Source: Polynucleobacter sp. AP-Kolm-20A-A1 (GTDB lineage Bacteria > Pseudomonadota > Gammaproteobacteria > Burkholderiales > Burkholderiaceae). From it: 64,000 bases of DNA. Both the position numbers and the translations under genes were made by a program. Under the pieces are notes generated by a model. That model had not been told where the DNA came from. It made no database searches and saw only the letters and a list, made by a program, of their open reading frames with translations. The number at the start of each line of letters is the position of its first letter. The first letter of the stretch is position 1. Below are positions 28,728 through 38,947 of this stretch, piece after piece. Where the stretch lies: contig NZ_CP061315.1 of assembly GCF_018688315.1 (NCBI RefSeq), positions 1,364,001 to 1,428,000 on the forward strand, written 5' to 3'.

Positions 28728-29843
28728 ATGATTTTTAAACAAGCCCTGCGCCGAGAACTCAGTTTTACGACTGGTGGCGTGTTTTTGGTCTTGGTCACCA
28801 TCATGGTGACAACTTTGGTGATTCGGATCCTGGGCTATGCAGCAAACGGTGCCGTCAACCCTGAAGACGCCATCGTTTTAATCGCCCTTGCCACACTAGG
28901 CTATTTAGCGGTACTGCTAACGGTCTCACTATTTGTGGCCACTCTGATTGTGCTGGTTCGCTGGTACAAAGATTCTGAAATGATTGTTTGGTTTGCTAGC
29001 GGGCTCAGCATCAGCAACCTTATTAAACCGATTTTGCAGTTTGCCACCCCACTCATCATTGTGATTGCTTTACTAGCGCTCTTTGTATGGCCTTGGGCTA
29101 ATCGTGAGTCAACTCTGATTAGTCAACGCTTCCAACAACGCGATGACGTATCCATGGTGAGTGCTGGTCAATTTAAAGAATCAGCAAAAGCTGAACGCGT
29201 CTTTTTTATTGAAGAGTTAGACGTCGACAAAAGTGAAGTAAAGAATATTTTTGTGGCAGATTCAAAAAATGGTCGCTTAAGCATTGCGGTGGCATCTACT
29301 GGCTTTATCCAAAACTCGTCAGGGGGAGAAAAATCCATTGTTCTGAATAATGGCCGCCGCTATGAAGGACAACCCACACAGCCCGATTTTCGGATTCTAG
29401 AATTTAATGAGTACACCACCAAAATTCAGGGCAAAGATGCAATAGCACCGCCGCCAAGGGATCGCGAAAAAACTGTCTTTGAATTATTTAATAATGCAGA
29501 CCCACTCATCATCAACGCCAATCAAGCAGAGTTGCTATGGCGCATTGGTCTTCCAATCATGGCTCTTGGACTAGTGTTTATTGCGATTCCATTGGCCTAT
29601 GTAAACCCACGTCTTGGCAATTACACGGCGATGTTCTATGCGGTGTTGATTTATTTGATTTATAGCAATCTATTGAATCTGACACAAAACTTTGTGTCCC
29701 AAGGAAAAGTGGGGTTCTTTGTAGGTATATGGCCAATCCATCTACTGGCTTTCCTCATGGCGACGATACTCATTCGCAACCGTATTAACCCTTCTGTGAA
29801 ATGGTGGCGTCGTCAGCTTCCAGCGTCGTTCGGTCAAAAATGA
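28728..29843 (+). CDS. lptF: LPS export permease LptF
   Basis: Inner-membrane half of the LptB2FG transporter that extracts LPS for transport to the outer membrane. At 371 residues it has the YjgP/YjgQ layout: three N-terminal helices (about 15-120), a periplasmic beta-jellyroll (about 130-260) and three C-terminal helices (about 268-355). The stop overlaps the lptG start (ATGA). No lptB, lptC or lptA is in the window. Confidence 0.92.
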   Translation: MIFKQALRRELSFTTGGVFLVLVTIMVTTLVIRILGYAANGAVNPEDAIVLIALATLGYLAVLLTVSLFVATLIVLVRWYKDSEMIVWFASGLSISNLIKPILQFATPLIIVIALLALFVWPWANRESTLISQRFQQRDDVSMVSAGQFKESAKAERVFFIEELDVDKSEVKNIFVADSKNGRLSIAVASTGFIQNSSGGEKSIVLNNGRRYEGQPTQPDFRILEFNEYTTKIQGKDAIAPPPRDREKTVFELFNNADPLIINANQAELLWRIGLPIMALGLVFIAIPLAYVNPRLGNYTAMFYAVLIYLIYSNLLNLTQNFVSQGKVGFFVGIWPIHLLAFLMATILIRNRINPSVKWWRRQLPASFGQK

Positions 29844-30994
29844 AACTTCTCTTCCCATTCATTTATGAGCGGTATTTAGCAAGGCAAATTTATGTAGCTT
29901 TTGGGTTTATTTTGTTTGCTCTGGTTGCCCTATTTTTATTCTTCGATATTTTGAGCGAGCTTGGATCCGTGCAAGGGCAATACACCTTGCCGCTTGCTCT
30001 CTTACACGTGCTTTTAAAAGCACCAAGCCGAATCTCTGAAATTATTCCAATTGCTGGCCTCATTGGCAGTATTTATGTTTTTGCCATGCTCGCTAGCCAA
30101 TCCGAATTTACGATTTTGCGCATTGCTGGTCTGGACATTAAACGCAGTCTAATTACGCTGACCAAGATTTCACTTCCGCTGGTGATCCTCACGCTCGTCA
30201 TGAGTGAATGGGTGGGCCCATATACAGAAGCAAAATCCGATCAAATTCGCATGAAAGCCCTAGGCTCTTCATACACCTCTCAATTTAGAACGGGCGTCTG
30301 GGTTAAAGACCGCCTACGCGATGAAGACGGCAGCGGCCCAGTTCGTCCAGGCGTTCGTTATGTCAACGTCGGAAAAATCGACAAAGATAATGAAATTAGC
30401 AATATTCGGATGTACGAGTTTGATGACTCCTATCACCTCCTATCCATTCGAAGCGCTAACTCCGGTTACTTCGATGAGACTGGCATCTGGGTGTTGAATG
30501 ACGTAACAGAAACTCGCTTTAAAGAAACTAAACAGTCAGACCCACTGAATGCCGTTTTTTCTGCGCACACATTTAATCACCCTATCCTGACCTTGGAATC
30601 CGAGGTGACGCCTCAGATCTTGAGCGTTTTGCTGATTAGCCCAGAAAAGATGTCAATTGTCAGCCTGGGTCGATTCATATCCCACCTGCGTGATAACAAA
30701 CAAGATGCGCAGCGCCACTCGATTGCCTTTTGGAAAAAAGTGGTTTATCCATTTACGATTTTTGTGATGCTCGCTTTAGCACTTCCTTTTGCCTATATGA
30801 AGGTGCGTGCCGGAGGCGTAGGTATCAAAGTATTTGGCGGGATCATGCTCGGCATGAGCTTTCAGCTATTTAACTCGCTCTTTTCTAATGTGGGCCTGCT
30901 TGGCTCATGGCCAGCGCTCTTAACGGCCCTGACACCGCCTTTGGTGTATTTCCTCTTGGCCCTGGTCGCACTTCGCAGGGTTTCTAAGGCCTAA
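29840..30994 (+). CDS. lptG: LPS export permease LptG
   Basis: Partner of LptF in the LPS exporter. Starting at ATG 29840 gives 384 residues, MKLLFPFIYERYLARQIYVA, and overlaps the lptF stop by four bases. A longer in-frame start at 29801 lies inside lptF and is rejected. It shows the same six-helix plus jellyroll architecture, with the C-terminal helices including FTIFVMLALALPFAYMKVRA. An A/T-rich imperfect inverted repeat around 31020-31050 follows, before cysB. Confidence 0.93.
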   Translation: MKLLFPFIYERYLARQIYVAFGFILFALVALFLFFDILSELGSVQGQYTLPLALLHVLLKAPSRISEIIPIAGLIGSIYVFAMLASQSEFTILRIAGLDIKRSLITLTKISLPLVILTLVMSEWVGPYTEAKSDQIRMKALGSSYTSQFRTGVWVKDRLRDEDGSGPVRPGVRYVNVGKIDKDNEISNIRMYEFDDSYHLLSIRSANSGYFDETGIWVLNDVTETRFKETKQSDPLNAVFSAHTFNHPILTLESEVTPQILSVLLISPEKMSIVSLGRFISHLRDNKQDAQRHSIAFWKKVVYPFTIFVMLALALPFAYMKVRAGGVGIKVFGGIMLGMSFQLFNSLFSNVGLLGSWPALLTALTPPLVYFLLALVALRRVSKA

Positions 30995-31056
30995 TACCTA
31001 AAATTCATTTAGAATTTGATTCCTATATCTTTGTAGATATATAGATAGGAATCCTT

Positions 31057-31998
31057 ATGAATCTTCATCAATTCCGCTTTGTGCGTGAAGCTGTTCGCCA
31101 GAACTTCAATTTAACGACCGCTGCTAAGGCGCTTTTTACCTCCCAGCCGGGCGTATCTAAAGCCATTATTGAACTCGAGGATGAGCTTGGCGTAGAAATC
31201 TTTCGTCGCCACGGTAAGCGCATTCGTTCCCTCACAGAACCAGGTAAACGAATTTTGAGCTCAATTGAGCGCATCCTAGATGAAGTAGAGACGCTTAAAA
31301 GAGTGGGCAAGGATTTTGCCAGCCAAGATCAAGGCAGCTTTGTGATTGCCACCACACATACACAAGCGCGCTACGCACTTCCCAAAGTATTGACTGAATT
31401 TACCAAGCGCTTTCCAAAAGTAAAGGTGAGCATTCAGCAAGGCAGTCCTGGTCAAATTGCAGAATTACTGACACATGATCGCGCAGATATCGCCATCGCC
31501 ACCGAAGGTATTGCCAACACGCCCGGCGTGCTAGCGCTGCCCGGTTATCAGTGGCAACATGTACTCATGGTTCCACTGAGTCACCCCCTTCTGAACCAAG
31601 CAACACTTACGCTTGAGGACATTGCTAAATATCCAATCATCACTTATGACAAAGCGTTTGCGGGTCGTAGCAAAATCGATGCGGCCTTTGCTCAAAGAAA
31701 TATCGCGCCAGATATTATTTTGGAAGCCATTGATGCTGACGTGATCAAAACGTATGTAGAAACAGGAATGGGTATTGGAATTGTTGCGGGTCACGCTTAC
31801 GATCCAGATCGCGATCGCAATCTTAAAGTCATTCCTGCGGGACACTTATTTGGCAACAACGTAACGCATCTTGGCGTTAAACAAGGGGCTTATTTACGCT
31901 CTTTTGTTTACACCTTCATTGAACTCTTCTCACCAACACTCACAAAGAAAATTGTTGAGCAGGCAATGTCGAATGAGTCGGACACTTACGAAATCTAG
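31057..31998 (+). CDS. cysB: CysB-family LysR regulator
   Basis: LysR-type activator of sulfur assimilation, responding to N-acetylserine and sulfur status. At 313 residues it has the HTH MNLHQFRFVREAVRQNFNLT with SQPGVSKAIIELE. The ligand-binding signature ATTHTQARYALP includes T100, T102 and Q103, which line the sulfate/effector site in CysB and Cbl. The flanking A/T-rich region with TATAGATAGGA could serve autoregulation. The choice between CysB and Cbl is not certain from sequence, but CysB is expected when only one is present. Confidence 0.85.
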   Translation: MNLHQFRFVREAVRQNFNLTTAAKALFTSQPGVSKAIIELEDELGVEIFRRHGKRIRSLTEPGKRILSSIERILDEVETLKRVGKDFASQDQGSFVIATTHTQARYALPKVLTEFTKRFPKVKVSIQQGSPGQIAELLTHDRADIAIATEGIANTPGVLALPGYQWQHVLMVPLSHPLLNQATLTLEDIAKYPIITYDKAFAGRSKIDAAFAQRNIAPDIILEAIDADVIKTYVETGMGIGIVAGHAYDPDRDRNLKVIPAGHLFGNNVTHLGVKQGAYLRSFVYTFIELFSPTLTKKIVEQAMSNESDTYEI

Positions 31999-32010
31999 TT
32001 TTTTGGAGTT

Positions 32011-32037
32011 ACTCAAAGACAGAACTGTCGTTTGAGT
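32011..32037. other. Hairpin between cysB and tRNA-Leu 3' ends
   Basis: ACTCAAAGACAG (32011-32022) pairs with CTGTC-G-TTTGAGT (32025-32037) with one bulge. It begins exactly at the encoded CCA end of the convergent tRNA-Leu and lies 12 bases after the cysB stop. It has no good T-run on the minus strand, so it may be a processing or bidirectional attenuation structure. Confidence 0.45.
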
Positions 32038-32121
32038 GGTGCCTCGGGGCGGACTCGAACCGCCACGCCTTGCGGCACCGGATTTTGAGTCCGGCACGTC
32101 TACCAATTCCATCACCGAGGC
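32037..32121 (-). tRNA. tRNA-Leu (anticodon CAA)
   Basis: An 85-base class II tRNA on the minus strand. The acceptor stem GCCTCGG pairs with CCGAGGC, followed by A and an encoded CCA (32037-32039). The anticodon loop CTCAAAA gives CAA (32085-32087 on the complementary strand), reading UUG. There is a long variable arm, and the T loop reads GGTTCGAGTCC. Confidence 0.97.
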
Positions 32122-32273
32122 AGGTGTTTGCAGTGGAAATTCTGCTTACTTTGCTACTTTGTTACTGCTAAGAGGTGAGAGTGTAACAAAAAATGGCGGG
32201 CTACTGCCTCACTTAGGCTCAGAACCCCTTAAAATGGCGTCTTGTAGCCAAATTATTAAAAGGACTTACCCGT

Positions 32274-32993
32274 ATGGCCGGCCATTCGAAATGGGCCAAT
32301 ATTCAGCACCGCAAAGGTCGTCAAGACGAAAAACGCGGCAAGATTTGGACCAAACTCATTAAAGAAATCACTGTTGCAGCCAAATTAGGCGGTGGCGACC
32401 TCACCGCTAACCCACGTTTACGCCTGGCAATCGATAAGGCTAAAGATTCCAATATGCCTAACGACAACGTGCAAAGAGCGATTCAACGCGGCACTGGCTC
32501 GCTTGAAGGCGTGAACTACGAAGAGATTCGCTATGAAGGTTATGGCATGAATGGTGCCGCCATCATTGTTGATTGCCTCACTGACAATCGAACCCGTACC
32601 GTTGCCGAAGTGCGTCACGCCTTTAATAAAAATGGCGGCAATATGGGAACCGAGGGATCAGTTGCGTTCCTCTTTAAGCATTGCGGACAAATGTTATTTG
32701 CACCAGGCACCAACGAAGACCAACTGATGGAAGTTGCTTTGGATGCTGGAGCAGAAGACGTCATCACCCATGATGATGGTTCACTTGAAGTTTTAACGCC
32801 AGTACCCGACTTCTCTAAAGTACAAGATGCGATCACCAGCGCCGGCCTCAAGGCTGAATTAGCAACGGTTGCCATGCGCCCTGAAACAGAAATTGCACTC
32901 GAAGGCGAACAAGCTGAAAGTATGCAAAAACTATTAGATGCTCTTGAGAATCTGGATGACGTTCAAGAAGTATTTACGAACGCATCTTTGTAA
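32274..32993 (+). CDS. yebC: YebC/PmpR family protein
   Basis: A 239-residue three-domain protein. The N-terminus [18 protein letters not shown] and the motif [16 protein letters not shown] near 65-80 are diagnostic. Members act as ribosome-associated factors easing polyproline stalls or as DNA-binding regulators, and both have been reported for the family. A ribosome-binding site AAAGGA lies upstream of ATG 32274. It is followed by purD after 40 bases. Confidence 0.93.
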   Translation: MAGHSKWANIQHRKGRQDEKRGKIWTKLIKEITVAAKLGGGDLTANPRLRLAIDKAKDSNMPNDNVQRAIQRGTGSLEGVNYEEIRYEGYGMNGAAIIVDCLTDNRTRTVAEVRHAFNKNGGNMGTEGSVAFLFKHCGQMLFAPGTNEDQLMEVALDAGAEDVITHDDGSLEVLTPVPDFSKVQDAITSAGLKAELATVAMRPETEIALEGEQAESMQKLLDALENLDDVQEVFTNASL

Positions 32994-33033
32994 GCCTATT
33001 TATTAATACCTATAACTAACAAACACAGCTGCT

Positions 33034-34311
33034 ATGAAAATTCTTTTGATCGGATCTGGTGGACGCGAACATGCACTTGCTTGGAAATTAGCGCAATCGC
33101 CCCAAGTACAAACTGTTTATGTAGCGCCAGGCAATGGCGGAACTGCCACTGCAAAACAATCTACAGCCGGGATTGAGAACCTTCCGATCACTGGCCTACA
33201 AGAGCTAGCTGACTTTGCTAAACGAGAAAAGATTCATCTCACAGTAGTTGGTCCAGAAGCCCCGCTAGCCGCCGGAATAGTAGATGTATTTCGCAACAAT
33301 GGCTTGCGCATTTTTGGCCCAACTCAATTGGCTGCTCAATTAGAGTCTTCAAAAGATTTCTCAAAAGCTTTTATGAAGCGTCATGGCATTCCTACTGCGG
33401 ATTACCAAACCTTCTCCAGCGCATTAGAGGCGCATGCCTACATCGATGCTAAAGGCGCTCCGATTGTGATTAAGGCAGATGGCTTGGCTGCAGGTAAAGG
33501 TGTTGTGGTGGCTATGAGCCTAGAAGAAGCACACGCTGCGGTTGACATGATGCTGGCAGACAACAAGCTCGGCAATGCCGGAGCACGCGTCGTGATCGAA
33601 GAATTTCTCACTGGCGAAGAAGCAAGCTTCATTGTTTTAGTTGATGGCAAACATGTTCTTGCCTTGGCAACTAGCCAAGATCACAAACGCTTGCTCGACG
33701 CCGATCAAGGCCCAAACACTGGGGGCATGGGCGCATACTCCCCCGCTCCGGTTGTTACTCCAGAAATTCATGCGCGCGCTTTACGTGAAGTCATCATGCC
33801 AACTGTCAAAGGCATGGAAGCAGATGGCATTCCATACACAGGATTCTTGTATGCAGGTCTGATGATTGCGCCGGATGGAAAAATAAAAACCCTAGAATTT
33901 AACTGCCGTATGGGCGACCCAGAAACACAGCCTATCATGGCACGCTTACGTAGCGATCTCGTGAATGCCCTAGACCATGCAGTTGACGGCACCCTCAATG
34001 AAGTTGAGCTGGAATGGGATCGTCGCACCGCCTTAGGCGTAGTGCTTGCTGCACATAACTACCCCGATACCCCGCGCGCTGGTGATGTCATCACAGGCAC
34101 TCCAGCAGACACCGAAGATCAAATCACTTTCCATGCTGGTACCAAGCTACAAGATGGCAAAGTAGTGACTTCAGGAGGTCGTGTGATGTGCGTTGTTGGC
34201 CTAGCGGATACAGTACGCGGCGCCCAACAAAAAGCATACGAAGCCATTAATCAAATTCAATTTGATGGCATGCAATATCGCAAAGATATTGGCTACCGCG
34301 CAATCAAATAA
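33034..34311 (+). CDS. purD: Phosphoribosylamine-glycine ligase
   Basis: Second step of purine synthesis: joins glycine to phosphoribosylamine with ATP. The 425 residues match the GARS family. The N-terminal [20 protein letters not shown], the ATP-grasp region ([19 protein letters not shown] near 145) and [13 protein letters not shown] near 292 are present. It precedes hemF in the same direction with 20 bases between them. Confidence 0.96.
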   Translation: MKILLIGSGGREHALAWKLAQSPQVQTVYVAPGNGGTATAKQSTAGIENLPITGLQELADFAKREKIHLTVVGPEAPLAAGIVDVFRNNGLRIFGPTQLAAQLESSKDFSKAFMKRHGIPTADYQTFSSALEAHAYIDAKGAPIVIKADGLAAGKGVVVAMSLEEAHAAVDMMLADNKLGNAGARVVIEEFLTGEEASFIVLVDGKHVLALATSQDHKRLLDADQGPNTGGMGAYSPAPVVTPEIHARALREVIMPTVKGMEADGIPYTGFLYAGLMIAPDGKIKTLEFNCRMGDPETQPIMARLRSDLVNALDHAVDGTLNEVELEWDRRTALGVVLAAHNYPDTPRAGDVITGTPADTEDQITFHAGTKLQDGKVVTSGGRVMCVVGLADTVRGAQQKAYEAINQIQFDGMQYRKDIGYRAIK

Positions 34312-34331
34312 CTTTTAAAGCTAGAGATTCC

Positions 34332-35264
34332 TTGTCAGATCAGCATACCCAAATTGATATTGCAGCCCTAAAAGATTATTTTTTGGGTTTGCAGAATCGC
34401 ATTACCAATGCCATGAGCGCATTGGATGGAAAAGTTTTTGTTGCCGATGAATGGCATAAGCCTGAAGACAGCAAATTAAAAGGTTATGGCCGTACCTGCA
34501 TTTTGGATGGCGGCAACATCCTGGAAAAAGGTGGTGTAGGATTCTCACATGTGCGCGGCAATCAAATGCCCCCTTCTGCCTCGCATCATCGCCCTGAAGT
34601 AGCGGGTCGCAGCTTCGAGGCTATGGGGGTCTCTTTGGTATTTCACCCCAATAACCCCAAAGTACCAACCACCCATATGAACGTGCGCTGTTTTATTGCA
34701 CAAGCGCCTGACAAAGAGCCGGTGTGGTGGTTTGGTGGCGGCTTTGACCTCACTCCATATTACGGTGTAGATGAAGATTGCAGGCATTTCCATCAAACCG
34801 CTAAAGACGCTTTAGATCCATTTGGCGAAGAACTCTACCCACGCTTTAAAAAGTGGTGTGATGAGTACTTCTATTTAAAACATCGTGAAGAGCCTCGCGG
34901 CATTGGCGGTGTTTTCTTCGACGACTTCAACGAGCTTGGATTTGAGAAAAGCTTTGCGATGACACGCGCAGTTGGTGACGCATTTATTGATGCTTATCTT
35001 CCCATTGTTGAGCGTCGCTACAAAGATGCATTTACGCCCGAAGAAAAATCTTTCCAAGAATATCGTCGCGGTCGCTATGTTGAATACAACCTCATCTTCG
35101 ATCGAGGCACTATTTTTGGATTGCACTCCGGTGGTCGTACTGAATCCATTTTGATGTCCATGCCACCTGTAGTTCAATGGTGGTACAACTGGCAACCACA
35201 GCCTGGCACGCCTGAAGCCAAGCTATACGACTATTACCTCAAGCCTCGCGATTGGTTAGCTTGA
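34332..35264 (+). CDS. hemF: Oxygen-dependent coproporphyrinogen III oxidase
   Basis: Aerobic heme pathway enzyme that oxidatively decarboxylates coproporphyrinogen III. At 310 residues it is co-linear with E. coli HemF. Signatures are [45 protein letters not shown] and [13 protein letters not shown]. The start is probably TTG at 34332, which places the conserved N-terminal helix correctly; no upstream ATG is in frame. Its stop overlaps the nadD start. The oxygen-dependent form fits an aerobic lifestyle. Confidence 0.93.
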   Translation: MSDQHTQIDIAALKDYFLGLQNRITNAMSALDGKVFVADEWHKPEDSKLKGYGRTCILDGGNILEKGGVGFSHVRGNQMPPSASHHRPEVAGRSFEAMGVSLVFHPNNPKVPTTHMNVRCFIAQAPDKEPVWWFGGGFDLTPYYGVDEDCRHFHQTAKDALDPFGEELYPRFKKWCDEYFYLKHREEPRGIGGVFFDDFNELGFEKSFAMTRAVGDAFIDAYLPIVERRYKDAFTPEEKSFQEYRRGRYVEYNLIFDRGTIFGLHSGGRTESILMSMPPVVQWWYNWQPQPGTPEAKLYDYYLKPRDWLA

Positions 35265-35950
35265 GCAAAGTAAGCAAAATCGGCATTCTGGGAGGAACGT
35301 TTGATCCTCCGCATGTGGGTCATCTCAGATTGGCCACGCATTTTTCTAAAGCATTGCATTTAGATGCGATTCTCCTTATTCCAAGTGGTGAGCCTTGGCA
35401 AAAGGGCACTGGTATCACGCCCGCAGAAACTCGCCTACAACTCACAGAAGCTGCCGGCATTGATTTGGCGCGCGCATTTTTATATCTCAAGATTTCGACA
35501 CAGGTTGGCGTAGATCGAATAGAGGTTGATCGTGCTGGACCCAGCTATGCGATCGATACTGTGAAGGCCTTGCGCGAACGCTTTGGAGAAAATGCCAGTC
35601 TGACTTGGTTAATGGGAGCAGACTCTCTCGTTGCCCTTCCGAGCTGGAACTCCTGGGAAAAACTCAGTCAATATGTCAATTTTGCGGTTGCCACGAGACC
35701 TCACTACGATTTAAAGCAAGAAATCACCCCTGAGGTAGAGCAGTTCTTAATGAATCATCAAACAAAAGATGCCACTACCCTTGAAAAAAGCGCTGCAGGC
35801 CTCATATATATCGATGAAAGCCTCAGTGTCGATCTATCCTCGACCGAGTTACGAGACCGCCTCAATTCAAGCTCTCGAAGCGCTATCGCATCCGAACAAA
35901 TTCCAACCCATACCCTTGAAATCATTACAAATCTAGGCTTGTATCAGTAA
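35261..35950 (+). CDS. nadD: Nicotinate-mononucleotide adenylyltransferase
   Basis: Adenylates nicotinate mononucleotide in NAD synthesis. It carries the nucleotidyltransferase motif [18 protein letters not shown] at the N-terminus and the ISSTEIR-like [10 protein letters not shown] near the C-terminus. The start is TTG at 35261, overlapping the hemF stop (TTGA), or TTG at 35252; both give about 230 residues and no ATG is suitable. It is followed by rsfS, a common arrangement. Confidence 0.92.
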   Translation: MSKVSKIGILGGTFDPPHVGHLRLATHFSKALHLDAILLIPSGEPWQKGTGITPAETRLQLTEAAGIDLARAFLYLKISTQVGVDRIEVDRAGPSYAIDTVKALRERFGENASLTWLMGADSLVALPSWNSWEKLSQYVNFAVATRPHYDLKQEITPEVEQFLMNHQTKDATTLEKSAAGLIYIDESLSVDLSSTELRDRLNSSSRSAIASEQIPTHTLEIITNLGLYQ

Positions 35951-35997
35951 TCAAGCTAAGATCACCCTAAACATTAGAAAAATATTGCAGAGAAACC

Positions 35998-36390
35998 ATG
36001 GATTTACGTAAATTACAACGCGTCATTATTGATGCCCTTGAAGATGTTAAAGCGCAAGATATTCGCGTTTATGACACCACCAAACTGAGCGAACTTTTTG
36101 ATCGCGTCATCATTGCCACTGGCTCCAGTAACCGCCAAACCCGTTCTTTAGCGATGTCCGTTAAAGAAGAGGTGAATGCCAAAGGTGGTGAGGTGATTTC
36201 TGTCGAAGGCCTAGAAACCGGTGAATGGGTTTTGGTAGATTGCGGCGATATTGTTGTGCATATTCTGCAGCCGATGCTGCGCTCTTATTACCAGCTTGAA
36301 GGTATGTGGGGTGCTAAACCAGTGCGCGTGAAGCTGGCTGGTAGCAAGGGCTTAGTTAAAGCTAGCGAATCTGAGGACGACGACGAATAA
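35998..36390 (+). CDS. rsfS: Ribosomal silencing factor RsfS
   Basis: Binds ribosomal protein uL14 and blocks subunit joining when nutrients are scarce. The 130 residues include the core VIIATGSSNRQTRSLAMSV and DIVVHILQPMLRSYYQLE. The tail is acidic (SESEDDDE), longer than in E. coli (105 residues). The nadD-rsfS-rlmH order is conserved across proteobacteria and supports the call. Confidence 0.95.
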   Translation: MDLRKLQRVIIDALEDVKAQDIRVYDTTKLSELFDRVIIATGSSNRQTRSLAMSVKEEVNAKGGEVISVEGLETGEWVLVDCGDIVVHILQPMLRSYYQLEGMWGAKPVRVKLAGSKGLVKASESEDDDE

Positions 36391-36409
36391 TTTGTCGTTG
36401 TAGGCATCA

Positions 36410-36853
36410 ATGCGCTTAACCATTGTTTCTGTTGGTCACAAGATGCCAGACTGGGTTGCCACTGCAACCCAGGATTACATTAAGCGCATGCCTGCAGACT
36501 GCAGTATCGAGATCAAAGAAATTAAGCCGGACCTTACGCCAGCTAAAGAAGCCATCAAAATCGCTGCGGCTATTCCGAAGGGCTCCAGAATTATTGCCCT
36601 AGACGAGCGCGGCAAAGATCAAACCACTCAGAACTTAGCAACCCAACTGGCAAATTGGCGTCAAGAAGGTTTTGATATCACCTTTCTGATTGGTGGGGCC
36701 GATGGTTTGGATGCCAGCCTCAAAACGAACGCACAGGCGATGTGGAGACTCTCCAGCCTCACGCTGCCACATGCAATGGCCAGAGTCTTATTGGTAGAAC
36801 AACTCTATCGCGCTTGGACCATTTTGCAAGGACACCCCTACCATCGTGAGTAA
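36410..36853 (+). CDS. rlmH: 23S rRNA (pseudouridine1915-N3)-methyltransferase
   Basis: SPOUT-family enzyme that methylates pseudouridine 1915 of 23S rRNA. At 147 residues (E. coli 155) it contains the knot region FLIGGADGLDASLK and the C-terminal LPHAMARVLLVEQLYRAW followed by GHPYHRE. It overlaps maf by eight bases. It belongs to the nadD-rsfS-rlmH-maf-rng run. Confidence 0.96.
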   Translation: MRLTIVSVGHKMPDWVATATQDYIKRMPADCSIEIKEIKPDLTPAKEAIKIAAAIPKGSRIIALDERGKDQTTQNLATQLANWRQEGFDITFLIGGADGLDASLKTNAQAMWRLSSLTLPHAMARVLLVEQLYRAWTILQGHPYHRE

Positions 36854-37463
36854 TCCTTTTATTTACCTTGCCTCACAAAGTCCACGCCGCCAAGAACTCT
36901 TAAAACAAATTGGCGTTCGCTTTGAAATGCTGCTACCCGATGCAGATGAAGATAGTGAAGGTATTGAGACGCCCCTACCCCATGAAAAAGCACGCGCTTA
37001 TGTCGAACGCGTTACTTTGGCAAAGAGTGCGGCAGCATTAGCGCGCTGGGAAAAAAGAAAACTTCCATGGGCACCCATCTTATGCGCCGACACCACTGTT
37101 AGCCTTCCTAATAGTGAAGAGGGAGAGATTCTGGGTAAACCAACTGATGCAGCTGATGCGGCACGTATTTTGACGATGCTGAGCGGCAAGATTCATGAAG
37201 TACTCACAGCCGTTGCCATTACAGTAAGACCTAACGAGAAGCCTTTACACATCACTCAAGTTTCTGAGGTGCAGTTTGCGCAACTATCCCCTAAGGAAAT
37301 TGAGGTCTATATCGCCAGTGGTGAGCCTTTTGGCAAAGCTGGTGCTTACGGTATTCAGGGGCTAGGTGGCGCACTCATACCCTCGATCCGAGGAAGTTAT
37401 AGCGGTATCATGGGTTTACCTGTTTACGAAACAGCACAACTTCTAGAGCGTGCCCGAGTCTGA
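36846..37463 (+). CDS. maf: Maf-family nucleoside triphosphate pyrophosphatase
   Basis: House-cleaning pyrophosphatase that hydrolyses non-canonical or modified nucleotides (dTTP/UTP or m7GTP type). The 205 residues start from GTG 36846. The motif LASQSPRRQELLKQIG is at the N-terminus, with the catalytic Asp in LCADTTVSL and GAYGIQGLGG further on. The extra segment between 65 and 90 is slightly longer than in E. coli YceF or YhdE. The subfamily is undecided. Confidence 0.92.
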   Translation: MSNPFIYLASQSPRRQELLKQIGVRFEMLLPDADEDSEGIETPLPHEKARAYVERVTLAKSAAALARWEKRKLPWAPILCADTTVSLPNSEEGEILGKPTDAADAARILTMLSGKIHEVLTAVAITVRPNEKPLHITQVSEVQFAQLSPKEIEVYIASGEPFGKAGAYGIQGLGGALIPSIRGSYSGIMGLPVYETAQLLERARV

Positions 37464-37468
37464 TACAT

Positions 37469-38932
37469 ATGAATGAAGAAATTCTGATCAATATCACCCC
37501 CCAAGAAACACGGGTAGCCTTAATTCAGCAAGGTGCAGTGCAAGAGTTGCAAATTGAGCGCACACGTCAACGGGGCATTGTTGGCAACATCTATTTGGCA
37601 AAAGTAGCAAGAGTATTACCCGGCATGCAATCAGCTTTCGTGGAAATTGGGTTAGAACGTACTGCATTTATGCATGTGGCGGATATCACCCAAAATAATC
37701 CTCAAGCGCAAATCGAGAAATTACTCTTTGAAGGCCAAACGATTTTGGTCCAAGTCTTAAAAGATCCACTTGGCACCAAAGGTGCGCGCCTCACAACCCA
37801 ATTAAGCATTGCTGGTCGTAATTTGGTTTACCTGCCGCCTGCAGGCAGCGATCCTGCAACCGAAAAATATATTGGTGTCTCCCAAAGAATTGATCAGCCC
37901 GAAGAACGGGAGGCGATCAAAACTCGCTTAGCCAGCCTCATGGCTGCCGATGAAAAAGGTGGAATCATTGTGCGCACCAGCGCCCAAGATGCAAGCGACA
38001 GTGAACTTCAGCACGATATGCACTATCTGCGCACCACTTGGGAAAATATTCGCGAAGCAATGAAGGTAAAGGCTGCTCCTAACCTCCTCTACCAGGATCT
38101 GAGTCTGGCAGAGCGGGTATTGCGTGATGTAGCTGGCGAGGATACAACCCAAATTCGGGTGGACTCCGCCGAAAACTTTGAAAAGCTCAAAACGTTTACC
38201 AATTTGTATATGCCTAATCTATTGGGCAAGCTATCGCTACATCGCGGTGAACGTACGCTGTTTGATTTATTTGATGTCGATGCTGAAATCAATAAGGCAC
38301 TAGGCCGTCGTGTAGACCTGAAATCAGGAGGCTACCTCATGATTGATCAGACTGAGTCGATGACCACGATTGACGTAAATACTGGCAGCTATGTAGGCGC
38401 ACGCAATCTCGATGACACCGTATTCAAAACCAACCTAGAAGCTGCGCAAGCCATTGCGCGCCAACTGCGCTTACGCAATCTAGGCGGCATCATCATCATT
38501 GACTTCATTGATATGGTCAGCAAAGACCATCAAGAGTCTGTCTTGCACGAACTCAAGCGCAATTTAGACCGCGATCATGCACGCACTTCGGTGAGTGATT
38601 TTTCTGCATTGGGTTTGGTGGAGATGACCCGCAAGCGCACCCGTGAATCCTTAGCCCACATTACATGTGAGCCTTGCGCAACCTGCATGGGCAAAGGTGA
38701 AGTGAAAACTGCCCAAACGGTTTGCTATGAAATCCTCCGTGAGATTGTGCGAGAGCACCGTCAATTTAATCCGCGAGAATTTAGGATTGTCGCTTCGCCA
38801 GACGTCATCGATCTCTTCTTGGAAGAAGAAAGTCAGTTCTTGGCGCAGCTAGGTGATTTCATTGCCAAGCCAATTAAACTCCAGGCAGAAGGCACCTTCC
38901 GCCAAGAGCAATACGACATCGTTCTCAGCTAA
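37469..38932 (+). CDS. rng: Ribonuclease G
   Basis: Endoribonuclease for 16S rRNA 5'-end maturation and mRNA decay. The 487 residues match RNase G rather than RNase E, which has a long tail. The N-terminus MNEEILINITPQETRVALI and an S1 domain (GIVGNIYLAKVARVLPGMQS) begin the protein. Catalytic Asp residues lie in MTTIDVNTGSYVG and GGIIIIDFIDM. The Zn-link region CEPCATCMGKGEVK is near 405. It ends 15 bases before the convergent msbA. Confidence 0.96.
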   Translation: MNEEILINITPQETRVALIQQGAVQELQIERTRQRGIVGNIYLAKVARVLPGMQSAFVEIGLERTAFMHVADITQNNPQAQIEKLLFEGQTILVQVLKDPLGTKGARLTTQLSIAGRNLVYLPPAGSDPATEKYIGVSQRIDQPEEREAIKTRLASLMAADEKGGIIVRTSAQDASDSELQHDMHYLRTTWENIREAMKVKAAPNLLYQDLSLAERVLRDVAGEDTTQIRVDSAENFEKLKTFTNLYMPNLLGKLSLHRGERTLFDLFDVDAEINKALGRRVDLKSGGYLMIDQTESMTTIDVNTGSYVGARNLDDTVFKTNLEAAQAIARQLRLRNLGGIIIIDFIDMVSKDHQESVLHELKRNLDRDHARTSVSDFSALGLVEMTRKRTRESLAHITCEPCATCMGKGEVKTAQTVCYEILREIVREHRQFNPREFRIVASPDVIDLFLEEESQFLAQLGDFIAKPIKLQAEGTFRQEQYDIVLS

Positions 38933-38947
38933 AAACTGGCTTGAGGC